Below, one piece after another: positions 1-8,860 of a DNA stretch of 48,566 nt. Numbering within the stretch: position 1 is the first letter of the stretch; every line of letters starts with the position of its first letter. Source of the DNA: Fibrobacter succinogenes (GTDB lineage: Bacteria; Fibrobacterota; Fibrobacteria; Fibrobacterales; Fibrobacteraceae); assembly GCA_902800345.1 (NCBI GenBank), contig CADCDO010000043.1, forward strand, positions 1 through 48,566, in the 5' to 3' direction. Position numbers and translations under genes: made by a program. Under the pieces are notes generated by a model, which searched no databases, was not told the origin of the DNA, and worked only from the letters and a program-made list of their open reading frames with translations.

Positions 1-183
1 ACATGCTTCTGGACTCCAGGTCAATCTACGGTTCAGTTAGACGATTTGGGCCCAATCAATTATTATGAAAGCGGATCTACTTTTTGCTTATCAAACCATG
101 ATAGGGCAATTTTCTACGACAACCACCCCAAAGAATATGCATTTTCCGTCCGTTGCGTAAAGGATGCAGAAGCTTCTGAGTAA
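1..183 (+). CDS. FISUMP-domain protein, C-terminal fragment (5' end outside window)
   Basis: The frame is open from base 1 to the TAA at 181-183 and encodes the last 60 residues of a Fibrobacter major paralogous (FISUMP, TIGR02145) domain. The fragment opens with the CFWTP motif and closes with SVRCVKDAEASE. Both are diagnostic of the end of this domain and recur almost unchanged in the next gene (ACFWTP, then SVRCVKDAETSK). The first bases after the stop (AAAACGC) are also shared with the next gene, so the two look like a tandem duplication. FISUMP proteins are usually exported lipoproteins of unknown function. The start, signal peptide and linker lie upstream of the window. Confidence 0.85.
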   Translation, partial: TCFWTPGQSTVQLDDLGPINYYESGSTFCLSNHDRAIFYDNHPKEYAFSVRCVKDAEASE

Positions 184-240
184 AAACGCTTTACCCCCAT
201 CGCGATAAATTTGTATATATTTACAAGAGCGGAGGTGGCA

Positions 241-1266
241 ATGCGTATCAACAGTTTTTTATTACTCGCGGGACTTTTGGCTTTCCTTTTCTCTGCCTGC
301 GGCGAGGAGAATCCGGCTGTTTTCCCCATTGACAGTATAGCAAGCGAAGCAACATCTTCAAGCATTCAAAATGCAGGAATTTCATCCAGTTCGCTTGCTA
401 CGAGTACATTATCTTCTTCAGAACAAACGGAGTCCTCTTCGCAAACAACACTTTCAAGTTCTTTGACGGTAGAGCAATCCTCTTCATCTGTTGATGCAAT
501 ATCCAGCAGTTCAAATCTTAGTTCTTCAGGCTTTGGCCCAGTGTCTTTTGGCGAGATGACGGACGAACGCGATGGACATGTGTACAAAACAGTAAAAATA
601 GGCGAACAGATTTGGATGGCCGAAAACCTGAACTACGCCTATCCTAAGCAAGATAGCAGTTCTGATAGCGTAAGCTGGTGCTACAACAACGAACCTGACA
701 GTTGTGCTAAATACGGCAGGCTCTATTTATGGTCTGCTGCCATGGACAGTGCAACCTATTTCAAAGAAAAAATTGAGATCTGCCTCATGAGTTGTTCTCA
801 GAATTGCTACATGTGTGGATTTGGAAATAATTGGCAGCACGGTTTAAAAATTGAGGATTACTACGATTTTCACCTTCCTGGAGTTTGTCCCCCAAAATGG
901 CATATTCCATCAGTAGAAGAATGGGATGCTTTGTTTAACTATGCAAATAAATTGTCTTCGAATTTAAAATCTACAAATGGTTGGCTCGACGATGGCAATG
1001 GCAGTGATGTTTTTGGATTTAAAGTACTGCCCGCAGGACAGCTTTATAACCATAATGAATGGTACAATGTTGGCAAAGAAGCATGCTTTTGGACGCCAAT
1101 ACAAGCAACAAAAATACTCGATGATATAGCCCCTATTTCAGAATATGAAGATGCTCTTGCTTTCTGTTTTTCAAGTCAAGAACGATCTATTTTGGAAAAA
1201 AGCATGGAAAAAATACGGAGGGCCGTTTCCGTCCGTTGCGTAAAGGATGCAGAAACCTCAAAGTAA
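241..1266 (+). CDS. FISUMP-domain lipoprotein
   Basis: This 341-residue exported protein starts at ATG 241. GGAGGT lies a few bases upstream, which rules out the in-frame ATG at 211. Residues 1-20 form a lipoprotein signal ending at Cys20 (FSAC), so the product is probably anchored to a membrane. Residues about 40-100 are a Ser/Thr-rich linker with SSSS blocks. The FISUMP domain runs from about residue 104 (GEMTDERDG, VYKTVKIGEQ, WMAENLNY) to the C-terminal VRCVKD. Cysteines are frequent, as usual for the family, and may form disulfides outside the cytoplasm. The gene follows a near-identical 3' end of another FISUMP gene and probably arose by tandem duplication. Molecular function is unknown; binding or adhesion at the cell surface is inference only. 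Confidence 0.9.
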   Translation: MRINSFLLLAGLLAFLFSACGEENPAVFPIDSIASEATSSSIQNAGISSSSLATSTLSSSEQTESSSQTTLSSSLTVEQSSSSVDAISSSSNLSSSGFGPVSFGEMTDERDGHVYKTVKIGEQIWMAENLNYAYPKQDSSSDSVSWCYNNEPDSCAKYGRLYLWSAAMDSATYFKEKIEICLMSCSQNCYMCGFGNNWQHGLKIEDYYDFHLPGVCPPKWHIPSVEEWDALFNYANKLSSNLKSTNGWLDDGNGSDVFGFKVLPAGQLYNHNEWYNVGKEACFWTPIQATKILDDIAPISEYEDALAFCFSSQERSILEKSMEKIRRAVSVRCVKDAETSK

Positions 1267-1597
1267 AAACGCATAATGGCAGCGGAACTGATATTTTGGG
1301 GCGCTTGTATAATTATAATACAAACTGTCCGTATAATAATAATACAGGTTTAACATGTATAATTATAATACAGACCCTAATGAATATAGTGAAATATCGG
1401 TTGATAAAAAACTTATTGTTACTGTTTTTCCCGCATAAATAAAGGGGTTTCATTCACAGACAACATAAAAAACAGACTTATTCCATCTGCTGTATAAAAG
1501 ATTCATCCGCAGTTAAATAATCAAAAAAAAAGTTTTCATTTTTTGCTCCCTCCTTGAAAAAAAATTATACTTATTCATTGGATATGAGGAGGCGGGT
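1267..1597. other. AT-rich intergenic region upstream of the M6 protease cluster
   Basis: These 331 bases hold no credible gene. The first part contains three copies of a 16-bp AT-rich repeat, listed separately. The rest is very AT-rich, with poly-A and poly-T tracts around 1520-1565. It ends in a purine-rich ribosome binding site (GAGGAGG at about 1586-1592) for the first protease. The promoter of the protease cluster probably lies here, but several TATAAT-like hexamers prevent a single choice. Confidence 0.6.
1307..1372. repeat. Three direct copies of a 16-bp AT-rich, partly palindromic repeat
   Basis: GTATAATTATAATACA occurs at 1307-1322 and exactly again at 1357-1372. A one-base variant (GTATAATAATAATACA) lies at 1331-1346. 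Starts are 24 and 26 bases apart. The ends GTAT and ATAC are inverted, so each unit is an imperfect palindrome, and each contains TATAAT. An operator cluster or a multiple-promoter region are both possible. The site lies between a FISUMP gene and the M6 protease cluster. Confidence 0.7.
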
Positions 1598-3742
1598 GTG
1601 AAAGTCGTTCACGTAGTGTTACCCTTATTAATGTTGGCCGCACAATGTTTTGCAGTTCCTGCGAGCAACGATACATTTTTCTTGAAACAGCCCGATGGGA
1701 GCTCCATCGAGGTTCGTTACGTAGGCGACGAAAACTTTCACGCGCTGGTATCTGCTGACGGCTACATTCTGCAAAAGGATGCTCTCGGCTATTATGCCTA
1801 TGCCAACGAAAAAGGAGAGTCTTCAGGAATTTACGCCCGCGACGCCCAAGACCGCAGTACAACGGACATGGAATTTTTAGCAGGACTCGATCCGGAAGCC
1901 ATCTATAAAAAAATGATAGACAACGCTCCAACGGAAGATGTTCCCGACTACGGAATTCCTAAATTCGTTTCACCCAGAATACAGCGTTTACCCACTCCAA
2001 AATACAACCTTACATTGGGCGAACTCCGTGGAATAATATTGCTTGTACAATTTTCCGATGTCAAGTTCAAAAGTTCGAACCCCCAAAAGCTATACACGGA
2101 TTTCATGAACAAGGAAGGGTTCAGCGAATTTGCACACAGCGGCAGCGTAAGGGATTATTATATACATAATTCCATGGGAAAATTCACCCCGACATATGAT
2201 GTTTACGGCCCCATAACGGTTCCTGGCAGCAGGGAATCTTATGGAAAAAACCAGACCGGAAACAAAGGCGCAAAAAAAGCCCTTCAAGAAGCATTGGATA
2301 CGCTCGTCAAGCGAGGCGGAATTGATTTTTCGATGTACGACAAGGACAAAGACGGATTTGTTGACTTCGTTTTTATGATTTTTGCAGGTGTCGGTGCAGC
2401 CAATTCTGGAAACAAAGACGCCATTTGGCCCCATGCAGGGAATATCGGCAATATAGGGAACCCGAAAAACGGGGTAAAACTAACAGACGACATTTATATG
2501 AACCGATATGCCTGCGCTAACGAAATAAGCGGCAATGCCTACAAAAAAGACAGCACTACCTCTACCATAGAAGGAATCGGAACGGTCGTACATGAATTCG
2601 GCCATGTCCTTGGCCTACCCGACCTGTACGATACAAAAAAGACGAATCCCCGCAAGCCATTGGGCAGCTGGGACATCATGGCAAGTGGAAACTACAACTG
2701 CCCCAGCAACTCCTACAACACGCAAAGCTGTTCGCCTCCTTTATTTTCCGCTTTCGAAAGAATGTCACTTGGGTGGTTCACGCCGACGGAACTCAACGAT
2801 ACCGGTTCCGTAAAACTGGACAAACTAGATGACAATATAGCCTTCAGCGTCACCAATCCCAAAAATCCAAATGAAATGTTCTTACTGGAATATCGAACAA
2901 AGAAGAACTGGGACAGGGGGCAAAAATCTTCAGGAATGCTGATTTGGCATATCGATTACTCCGATTCCGTATGGAAAAAAGGAGGCATCAACAGTGACAG
3001 CAACCACATCTATGTCAATATCATCGAAGCCGTACCCGAGACTAGTACCAGCGCGGCAACGACAGACCCGTTCCCGGGCTCGGGCAAGGTCACCGATTTC
3101 AACAAATTCATATTCTGGAACGGCGACGACATGAAAATTGCCCTTTCCAACATTACAGAATCACCGGACACAAATTACATCACCTTTACAGTCGATATGA
3201 CTATTAGGTCGTCATCCTCAATGTCGTCAAGTTCCTCCGTCCTGTCGAGTTCCGCGACATCTTCAAGTTCGTCGATTTTCTCCAGTTCCGCGGCATTATC
3301 GAGTTCAGGAACAGGTTTGACAAGTTCGAGCGTTCTGGATTTGTCCAGCTCGGTTGCAGTTTCATCCAGCTCGGTTACGATAATTTCATCGAGCAGCGTC
3401 TCGGAAACGTATTCCTGTTCCGCGACAGAATCCTCATCGTCCTTGAACGACTTAGAATCCAGTTCCAGCGAACATACGATTTCTATTGCATACAAGACGC
3501 CTGCGCAAAGCGTGCGGGTCCAGGCGCACAACGGGGACATTTACATCCATGCTCCACAACAAGGCGAAAAGACTGTGCGGATATTCTCGCCCATCGGAAC
3601 ATTGCTGTTCGAGAAAACGATGGACGGCAACGAACTCGTCATTGAAAAAGTCCGCAAACGGCGGAACCAAAACATTATTTTATCGATAACTCAAGGGCAT
3701 AAACAAATATACACAGGAAAGCTCCATGAGATAATAAAATAA
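1598..3742 (+). CDS. Secreted M6-family metalloprotease, copy 1
   Basis: This 714-residue zinc protease starts at GTG 1598 behind GAGGAGG. Residues 1-19 are a signal peptide. The M6-type catalytic region follows a propeptide-like N-terminal part of about 130 residues. The metal site HEFGH is at residues 332-336, extended as HEFGHVLGLPD with Asp342, and the MASG turn follows. The catalytic part ends near residue 528. Residues about 530-625 are a long Ser-rich linker. The last 85 or so residues (from about 628, with VRIFSPIGTLLFEK) form a small beta-rich tail that resembles C-terminal sorting or anchoring domains. Fibrobacter is known to carry type IX secretion components, so use of that route is plausible but inferred. 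It is the first of three tandem paralogs. Substrate is unknown. Confidence 0.9.
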   Translation: MKVVHVVLPLLMLAAQCFAVPASNDTFFLKQPDGSSIEVRYVGDENFHALVSADGYILQKDALGYYAYANEKGESSGIYARDAQDRSTTDMEFLAGLDPEAIYKKMIDNAPTEDVPDYGIPKFVSPRIQRLPTPKYNLTLGELRGIILLVQFSDVKFKSSNPQKLYTDFMNKEGFSEFAHSGSVRDYYIHNSMGKFTPTYDVYGPITVPGSRESYGKNQTGNKGAKKALQEALDTLVKRGGIDFSMYDKDKDGFVDFVFMIFAGVGAANSGNKDAIWPHAGNIGNIGNPKNGVKLTDDIYMNRYACANEISGNAYKKDSTTSTIEGIGTVVHEFGHVLGLPDLYDTKKTNPRKPLGSWDIMASGNYNCPSNSYNTQSCSPPLFSAFERMSLGWFTPTELNDTGSVKLDKLDDNIAFSVTNPKNPNEMFLLEYRTKKNWDRGQKSSGMLIWHIDYSDSVWKKGGINSDSNHIYVNIIEAVPETSTSAATTDPFPGSGKVTDFNKFIFWNGDDMKIALSNITESPDTNYITFTVDMTIRSSSSMSSSSSVLSSSATSSSSSIFSSSAALSSSGTGLTSSSVLDLSSSVAVSSSSVTIISSSSVSETYSCSATESSSSLNDLESSSSEHTISIAYKTPAQSVRVQAHNGDIYIHAPQQGEKTVRIFSPIGTLLFEKTMDGNELVIEKVRKRRNQNIILSITQGHKQIYTGKLHEIIK

Positions 3743-3766
3743 TCTGTGTAAAAAAAGGGGGGGGAC

Positions 3767-5584
3767 ATGAAGTCCATTCAAATGCTATTACCGTTAATGG
3801 CGTTGACGGCGCATGCTTTTGCAATGCCAGCAAGCAACGCGACGTTTTTGTTGAAACAGCCCGACGGGACATCCATCGAAGCACGTAACGTGGGCAACGA
3901 GCATTTTCACGTGTTCGAAACAGCGGATGGCTACATTCTGCAAGAAGATGAACTCGGCTATTACGCCTACGCAGACGAGACGGGGGAATCTTCAAAGATT
4001 TACGCCCGAGATGCGAAAGACCGCAGTGCCTCGGACATCCAGTTCTTATCGAAACTCAAGCCCAAGGCGATTTATCGAAAGCTACGCGAATCAGCGCAAA
4101 AAAACGAAATCCTAGCAGAATACAAAGTCCCAGCATACGCTCCACAAAAGCGGCAATTCCCGCCCAAGAACAATGCAAAAGGTGAATTGATAGGCGAATT
4201 TCGAGGGATTGTCATACTCGTACAATTCCAGGATGTCAAATTCAAAAGTCCCGACCCGCAAAAGCTATACACGGACTTTATGAACAAGGAAGGATTCAAC
4301 GAGTTTTCAAATCAGGGTAGCGTAAGGGATTATTTCATAAAAAATTCCATGGGAAAGTTTGTCCTGACATATGATGTTTATGGGCCAATCACCCTCCCTG
4401 AAACTAGAGCCGATTACGGGAAAACCAGTGGCGCCAATAATTTTTTCGGGGCAGGACGCGCTTTCAAAGACGCTGCAACAATGCTGAGTCAACAAAAGAA
4501 TATCGATTTTTCGAAGTATGATAATAACGGAAATACCGTAATTGATTTTCCCGTTTTCATTTTTGCCGGCGTAGGTTCCAGTGATTCACCCGTCAAGGAG
4601 GCTTTTTGGCCGCATCAAGGACTATTAGATTGGTCCCGGTTGCAAGCGGGCGTAAAAATGAACAGTAATCTTTATCTCAACGAATACGTCTGTGCTCCAG
4701 AGATTAACGGTTACGCCTACACTAGAGACAGCACCACCTCCACCATACAGGGGATTGGAGCCGTAATTCACGAAACAGGGCACAGCCTTGGGCTACCGGA
4801 TCTCTACAATACAGTACAAACTCATGCTCTATTCAACAATTCATCATCCAGCAGTACAACATCTGGAATAAGACGAAAGACCCTGGGTACGTGGGACATA
4901 ATGGACGACGGCTCTTATAACTGTGCAACCAATCCCTTTCAAGCCTGCACACCTCCGATGTACTCCGCATTCGAACGGATGACTCTGGGATGGCTTACGC
5001 CAACCGAACTTGAAGAAATCGGTTCCGTGAAACTGGATAAAATCGACACCAATGCGGCCTACAGCATCACCAACCCTAAAAATCCTGATGAATTTTTCCT
5101 ATTGGAGTATCGGACAAACAAAAATTGGGATAAAGCAGTCCCGAATTCGGGAATGCTGATATGGCATATCGACTATGTCGATACTATTTGGCTCCAAAGT
5201 ATAATCAACGCCAACTATGAACATATGCATGTGGATATTGTAGAAGCGGATACTGCAAAGGACGCTAGAACCCATGCCTTCCCCGGTTTAAAGAACGTCA
5301 CCAATTTCAACAAGTTCATATTCTGGAATGGCGACAGCATGAAAATCGCCCTTTACAACATTACCGAATCGCCGGACTCGGAATACGTCACCTTTACCGT
5401 GGACCAGCGAGCACACGACTCCTATTGCATACAAGACACCTGCGCAAAAAGTGCGGGTCCGGGCACACAACGGAGATATTTACATCCATGCTCCGCAACA
5501 AGGCAAAAAGACCGTGCGGATATTCTCGCCCATCGGTGCATTGCTGTTCGAAAAAACGATGGACGGCACCGAACTCGTTATTGA
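3767..5584 (+). CDS. Secreted M6-family metalloprotease, copy 2, C-terminal tail lost by frameshift
   Basis: The first 545 or so residues are a full M6 protease: signal peptide at 1-19, propeptide-like region, and metal site HETGHSLGLPD from His335. The start is ATG 3767 behind a G-rich ribosome binding site. After FTVDQ the Ser-rich linker is missing and the frame changes. The final 60 residues (to the TGA at 5582-5584) are out-of-frame sequence, and the true tail is readable in the +1 frame to 5681. Against copy 3 exactly 68 bases are absent at about 5403-5406. As written, the enzyme would be secreted without its sorting or anchoring tail. A short Ser-rich insertion follows the metal site. 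The leader region is nearly identical to that of copy 3, so the spacer was duplicated with the gene. A consensus error is possible. Confidence 0.85.
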   Translation: MKSIQMLLPLMALTAHAFAMPASNATFLLKQPDGTSIEARNVGNEHFHVFETADGYILQEDELGYYAYADETGESSKIYARDAKDRSASDIQFLSKLKPKAIYRKLRESAQKNEILAEYKVPAYAPQKRQFPPKNNAKGELIGEFRGIVILVQFQDVKFKSPDPQKLYTDFMNKEGFNEFSNQGSVRDYFIKNSMGKFVLTYDVYGPITLPETRADYGKTSGANNFFGAGRAFKDAATMLSQQKNIDFSKYDNNGNTVIDFPVFIFAGVGSSDSPVKEAFWPHQGLLDWSRLQAGVKMNSNLYLNEYVCAPEINGYAYTRDSTTSTIQGIGAVIHETGHSLGLPDLYNTVQTHALFNNSSSSSTTSGIRRKTLGTWDIMDDGSYNCATNPFQACTPPMYSAFERMTLGWLTPTELEEIGSVKLDKIDTNAAYSITNPKNPDEFFLLEYRTNKNWDKAVPNSGMLIWHIDYVDTIWLQSIINANYEHMHVDIVEADTAKDARTHAFPGLKNVTNFNKFIFWNGDSMKIALYNITESPDSEYVTFTVDQRAHDSYCIQDTCAKSAGPGTQRRYLHPCSATRQKDRADILAHRCIAVRKNDGRHRTRY

Positions 5585-5681
5585 AAAAGTCCGAGAACGG
5601 AATAACCAAAACGTTATTTTATCGATAACTCAAGGGCACAAGCAAATATACACCGGAATGCTCCATGAGACAATAAATTAA
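5406..5681 (+). pseudogene. Detached C-terminal tail of M6 protease copy 2 (+1 frame)
   Basis: In the frame that ends at TAA 5679-5681 this stretch encodes the same tail as in copies 1 and 3, including VRIFSPIGALLFEK, ELVIEKVRE and ILSITQGHKQIYTG. It has no start or ribosome binding site of its own and is read out of frame by the gene that precedes it. It is therefore the stranded end of copy 2. The tail has kept its sequence with no stop codon, so the break is either very recent or an artefact. Confidence 0.8.
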
Positions 5682-5702
5682 TCTGCGTAAAAAGGGGGGA
5701 AC

Positions 5703-7691
5703 ATGAAATCAATTCAATTACTATTACCGTTAATGGCGTTGGTGGCGCATGCTTTGGCAGTGCCTGCAAGCAACGAAACCTTTTCGTTGAAACAGCCCGA
5801 CGGTACATCCATCGAAGTGCGCAACGTAGGCGACGAGCATTTTCACGTACTCGAAACAGCAGACGGTTACATACTACAAGAAGACGAGCTTGGCTACTAC
5901 GCCTACGCAGACGAGACGGGAGAATCTTCAAAGATTTACGCCCGAGATGCGAAAGACCGCAGTGCCTCGGATATCCAGTTCTTATCGAAACTCAAACCCA
6001 AGGCAGTTTATCGAAAGCTACGCGAATCAGCGCAAAAAAATGAGATTCTGGCGGAATACAATGTACCATCATACGCACCACAAGAGCGACAATTCCCTCC
6101 CAAGAACAACGTAATAGGTGAATTGATAGGCGAATTTCGAGGGATTGTCATACTCGTACAATTCAAGGATGTCAAATTCAAAAGTCCCGACCCGCAAAAG
6201 CTATACACGGACTTTATGAACAAGGAAGGATTCAACGAGTTTTCAAATCACGGTAGCGTAAGGGATTATTTCATTAAAAATTCCATGGGAAAGTTCGTCC
6301 CGACATTTGATGTTTATGGACCAATCACACTCCCTGAAACTAGGGCCTTTTACGTAAAAAACGGTAATAACAATATTTATACTGAAGCAAGACTAGCCTT
6401 TAAAACCGCTGCAGAAATACTGAGTCAACAAGAAAATATCGACTTTTCAAAGTATGATAAGAACGGAAATTCCGCTTTTGATTTTCCCGTTTTCATTTTT
6501 GCCGGCGTAGGGTCCCATGATTCACGCGTCAAGGAAGCGTTTTGGCCGCATAAAAGCCTATTTAGCACTAACTTGCAAGCAAGCATAAAATTTGGCAATA
6601 ATCTTTATCTCAACGATTACGTCTGTGCTGCAGAGATTAACGGTTACGCCTACAATAAAGACAGCACAACCTCCACCATACAGGGTATAGGAACAGTAGT
6701 TCACGAAATCGGACACACCCTTGGACTACCGGACCTCTACAACACATCATCCATCCGTTCATCATCCATCCGTTCATCATCCAGTAGTAAACCATCCAAT
6801 AGTTCATCTTCTAGCGTCATAAGAAAAACTCCTGGTAACTGGGAAGTCATGGACGTGGGCGTTTATAACTGTCTAGACAATCCCAGTCAAGCCTGCTCAC
6901 CTCCGATGTACTCCGCGTTCGACCGGATGTCTCTGGGATGGCTTACGCCAACCGAACTTGAAAAAGTCGGTCCCGTGAAACTGGACAAAATCGACAACAA
7001 TGTCGCCTACAGCATTACCAACCCTAAAAATCCTGATGAATTTTTCCTATTGGAATATCGCTCACATAAAGATTGGGATAAAGCTATCCCGATTTCGGGG
7101 ATGCTGATATGGCATATCGACTATGTCGATTCCATTTGGCTATATAGAATAGTAAACAACAGGTATGAACACTTGTATGTGGATATTGTAGAAGCAGATA
7201 CGGCAATGAACGTTAGAACCGATGCTTTCCCCGGTTTAAAGAACGTCACCAGTTTCAACAAGTTCATATTCTGGAATGGCGACAGCATGAAAATCGCCCT
7301 TTACAACATTACCGAATCGCCGGACTCGGAATACGTCACCTTTACCGTGGAGGATATAGACGGGAGATTGTCAAGCGCTGCAGGACTTTCATCATCTTCG
7401 CAAACAATCGAGTCCAGTTCCAGCGAGCAAACTGTTTTTGCAATGCACCATACACCTGCGCGAAACGTGCGGGTCCGGGCACGCAACGGTGACATTTACA
7501 TTCAAGCTCCGCAACAAGGCGAAAAGACCGTGCGGATATTCTCGCCCATCGGTGCATTGCTGTTCGAAAAAACGATGGACGGCACCGAACTTGTCGTTGA
7601 AAAAGTCCGAGAACTGCGAAACGCAAACGTCATCCTGTCCGTAACGCAAGGGAACAAGCGGCTGTTTACGGGAATGATTGCTCAGAACTAG
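5703..7691 (+). CDS. Secreted M6-family metalloprotease, copy 3
   Basis: This 662-residue paralog is intact. It starts at ATG 5703 after a GGGGGG tract. Residues 1-19 are a signal peptide. The metal site is HEIGHTLGLPD from His334. Directly after LPDLYNT there is an extra loop of about 25 residues made mostly of Ser (SSIRSSSIRSSSSS and more), absent from copy 1 and shorter in copy 2. A short Ser-rich linker (about residues 552-575) leads to the C-terminal tail at about 579-662 (VRIFSPIGALLFEK). Only 21 bases separate it from the end of copy 2, so the three proteases are probably one transcript. Substrates are unknown. The length and module order match copy 1 apart from the shorter linker. Confidence 0.9.
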   Translation: MKSIQLLLPLMALVAHALAVPASNETFSLKQPDGTSIEVRNVGDEHFHVLETADGYILQEDELGYYAYADETGESSKIYARDAKDRSASDIQFLSKLKPKAVYRKLRESAQKNEILAEYNVPSYAPQERQFPPKNNVIGELIGEFRGIVILVQFKDVKFKSPDPQKLYTDFMNKEGFNEFSNHGSVRDYFIKNSMGKFVPTFDVYGPITLPETRAFYVKNGNNNIYTEARLAFKTAAEILSQQENIDFSKYDKNGNSAFDFPVFIFAGVGSHDSRVKEAFWPHKSLFSTNLQASIKFGNNLYLNDYVCAAEINGYAYNKDSTTSTIQGIGTVVHEIGHTLGLPDLYNTSSIRSSSIRSSSSSKPSNSSSSSVIRKTPGNWEVMDVGVYNCLDNPSQACSPPMYSAFDRMSLGWLTPTELEKVGPVKLDKIDNNVAYSITNPKNPDEFFLLEYRSHKDWDKAIPISGMLIWHIDYVDSIWLYRIVNNRYEHLYVDIVEADTAMNVRTDAFPGLKNVTSFNKFIFWNGDSMKIALYNITESPDSEYVTFTVEDIDGRLSSAAGLSSSSQTIESSSSEQTVFAMHHTPARNVRVRARNGDIYIQAPQQGEKTVRIFSPIGALLFEKTMDGTELVVEKVRELRNANVILSVTQGNKRLFTGMIAQN

Positions 7692-7755
7692 TCGTTAGCC
7701 ATCGGTTGTTGCATTTCATCACGTATAATTACATGTACGTCGTTTTTGCTATACC

Positions 7756-7761
7756 TATAAT
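7756..7761 (+). promoter_or_regulatory. Possible -10 box of the Mla operon
   Basis: A perfect TATAAT lies 26 bases before the start codon at 7788, in the only gap (96 bases) between the protease cluster and the transport operon. No good -35 hexamer is visible at 16-18 bases. The first gene lacks a clear Shine-Dalgarno sequence. The assignment rests on the -10 box and position alone. Confidence 0.3.
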
Positions 7762-7787
7762 GGAGATTTTTTCTAAATTTCCGCCCA

Positions 7788-8852
7788 ATGGAAACGACAT
7801 CGATAGTTTTGCCCAACGCACTTACCGCAGCTAACAGCAAAAAGCTGCTCTCCAGCTGCAGGAGTGCCCTCAATAAAGGGGAGCTACATCTGGACGGATC
7901 AAGCCTCACCTCGATGGACTACAGCGCCGATGCGTTTTTTGCACTTTTGGCAGAACTTTCCGAAAAGACGGGCAACAGGCTCGTCCTCGCCCACTTTAAC
8001 CCGGAAATCAAGCAGCACTTGCAGAACCTCCGCAAGATGGAGCCGCCCGAAAAGCCCCAGCGCGAAACGAACAATGTCCTCGAAATGATGGGCGATGTCG
8101 GATTCATGCTGCTCCGCGAAACGTTCGAAGTGCTCGTTTTGCTATTCATGTCCATTTACTGGACGCTGATCGGGCCGTTCGACAAGGGTAAAATCCACTT
8201 TGGCGGAATCACCAAGCAGATGTTCAAGTCGGGCAGCGAAGCCATGGGAATTTGCTTTTTGTTCGTAGGTTTGATTTGCCTTACGATGGCACTCCAGAGT
8301 TCCGTGATGCTGAACGCGGTCGGCGGCGGTTCCTACCTCGCTTCGGGGCTTGGGTTCCTTATTTTTGCAGAAATCGGCCCGCTGCTCACGACGATTATTC
8401 TGGCCGGGCGTTCCGGCAGCGCCATGGCGGCAGAAATTGCGAACATGAGCGTCTGCGAAGAAGTGAAGGCGCTAAAGTCCATGGCGATTCCGCCGGTGCA
8501 GTACCTCGTGGTCCCGCGTTTCATCGCTTTAAGCGTCACGACACCGATTCTTTCGTTCAGCGCATCCATCGTCGGTAGCTTTGCCGGATTCCTCATTGCG
8601 TATTTCTTCTGCGACATTTCTTTCTCGAACTACATGATGGGGCTCCGCGACGGCATCGACCCGATGACGTTCCTCAAGAGTACCATCAAGGCGCTTGTGT
8701 TTGGCTGGATTGTAACGCTCATCGCCTGCAATAAGGGGCTGAACGCCCACGGCGGTGCAGAGGCGGTCGGTAAAGCGACCACGTCCAGCGTTGTGGCTGC
8801 GATTTGCACGATTGTTGTTTCTGACACCCTTTTCGCCTTCATTTTCTACTAG
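7788..8852 (+). CDS. mlaE: MlaE-family lipid ABC transporter permease with N-terminal STAS domain
   Basis: This 354-residue inner-membrane protein is the permease of an MCE-type phospholipid transporter. Residues about 1-85 are soluble and STAS-like (the GELHLDGSSLTSMDYSADA region), a domain that is a separate protein (MlaB) in E. coli. The MlaE region follows from about residue 100. It has several hydrophobic helices and the family hallmark EIGPLLTTIILAGRSGSAMAAE at about 195-216. Fusion of STAS to MlaE is known in other bacteria. The next gene (ATPase) starts 8 bases after the stop, and the MCE protein and a lipoprotein follow. The operon should move lipids between inner and outer membranes; direction and substrate are not decided by sequence. 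No strong ribosome binding site precedes ATG 7788. Confidence 0.9.
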   Translation: METTSIVLPNALTAANSKKLLSSCRSALNKGELHLDGSSLTSMDYSADAFFALLAELSEKTGNRLVLAHFNPEIKQHLQNLRKMEPPEKPQRETNNVLEMMGDVGFMLLRETFEVLVLLFMSIYWTLIGPFDKGKIHFGGITKQMFKSGSEAMGICFLFVGLICLTMALQSSVMLNAVGGGSYLASGLGFLIFAEIGPLLTTIILAGRSGSAMAAEIANMSVCEEVKALKSMAIPPVQYLVVPRFIALSVTTPILSFSASIVGSFAGFLIAYFFCDISFSNYMMGLRDGIDPMTFLKSTIKALVFGWIVTLIACNKGLNAHGGAEAVGKATTSSVVAAICTIVVSDTLFAFIFY

Positions 8853-8860
8853 AGGTCAAT

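Noticed and set aside
211..240. ATG 211 as start of the FISUMP lipoprotein
   Set aside because: It would place ten residues before a good lipoprotein signal; the ribosome binding site belongs to ATG 241.
5380..5460. Programmed frameshift to reach the tail of M6 copy 2
   Set aside because: The needed shift is +1, no slippery site or stop-codon signal is evident, and the linker itself is deleted compared with both paralogs.
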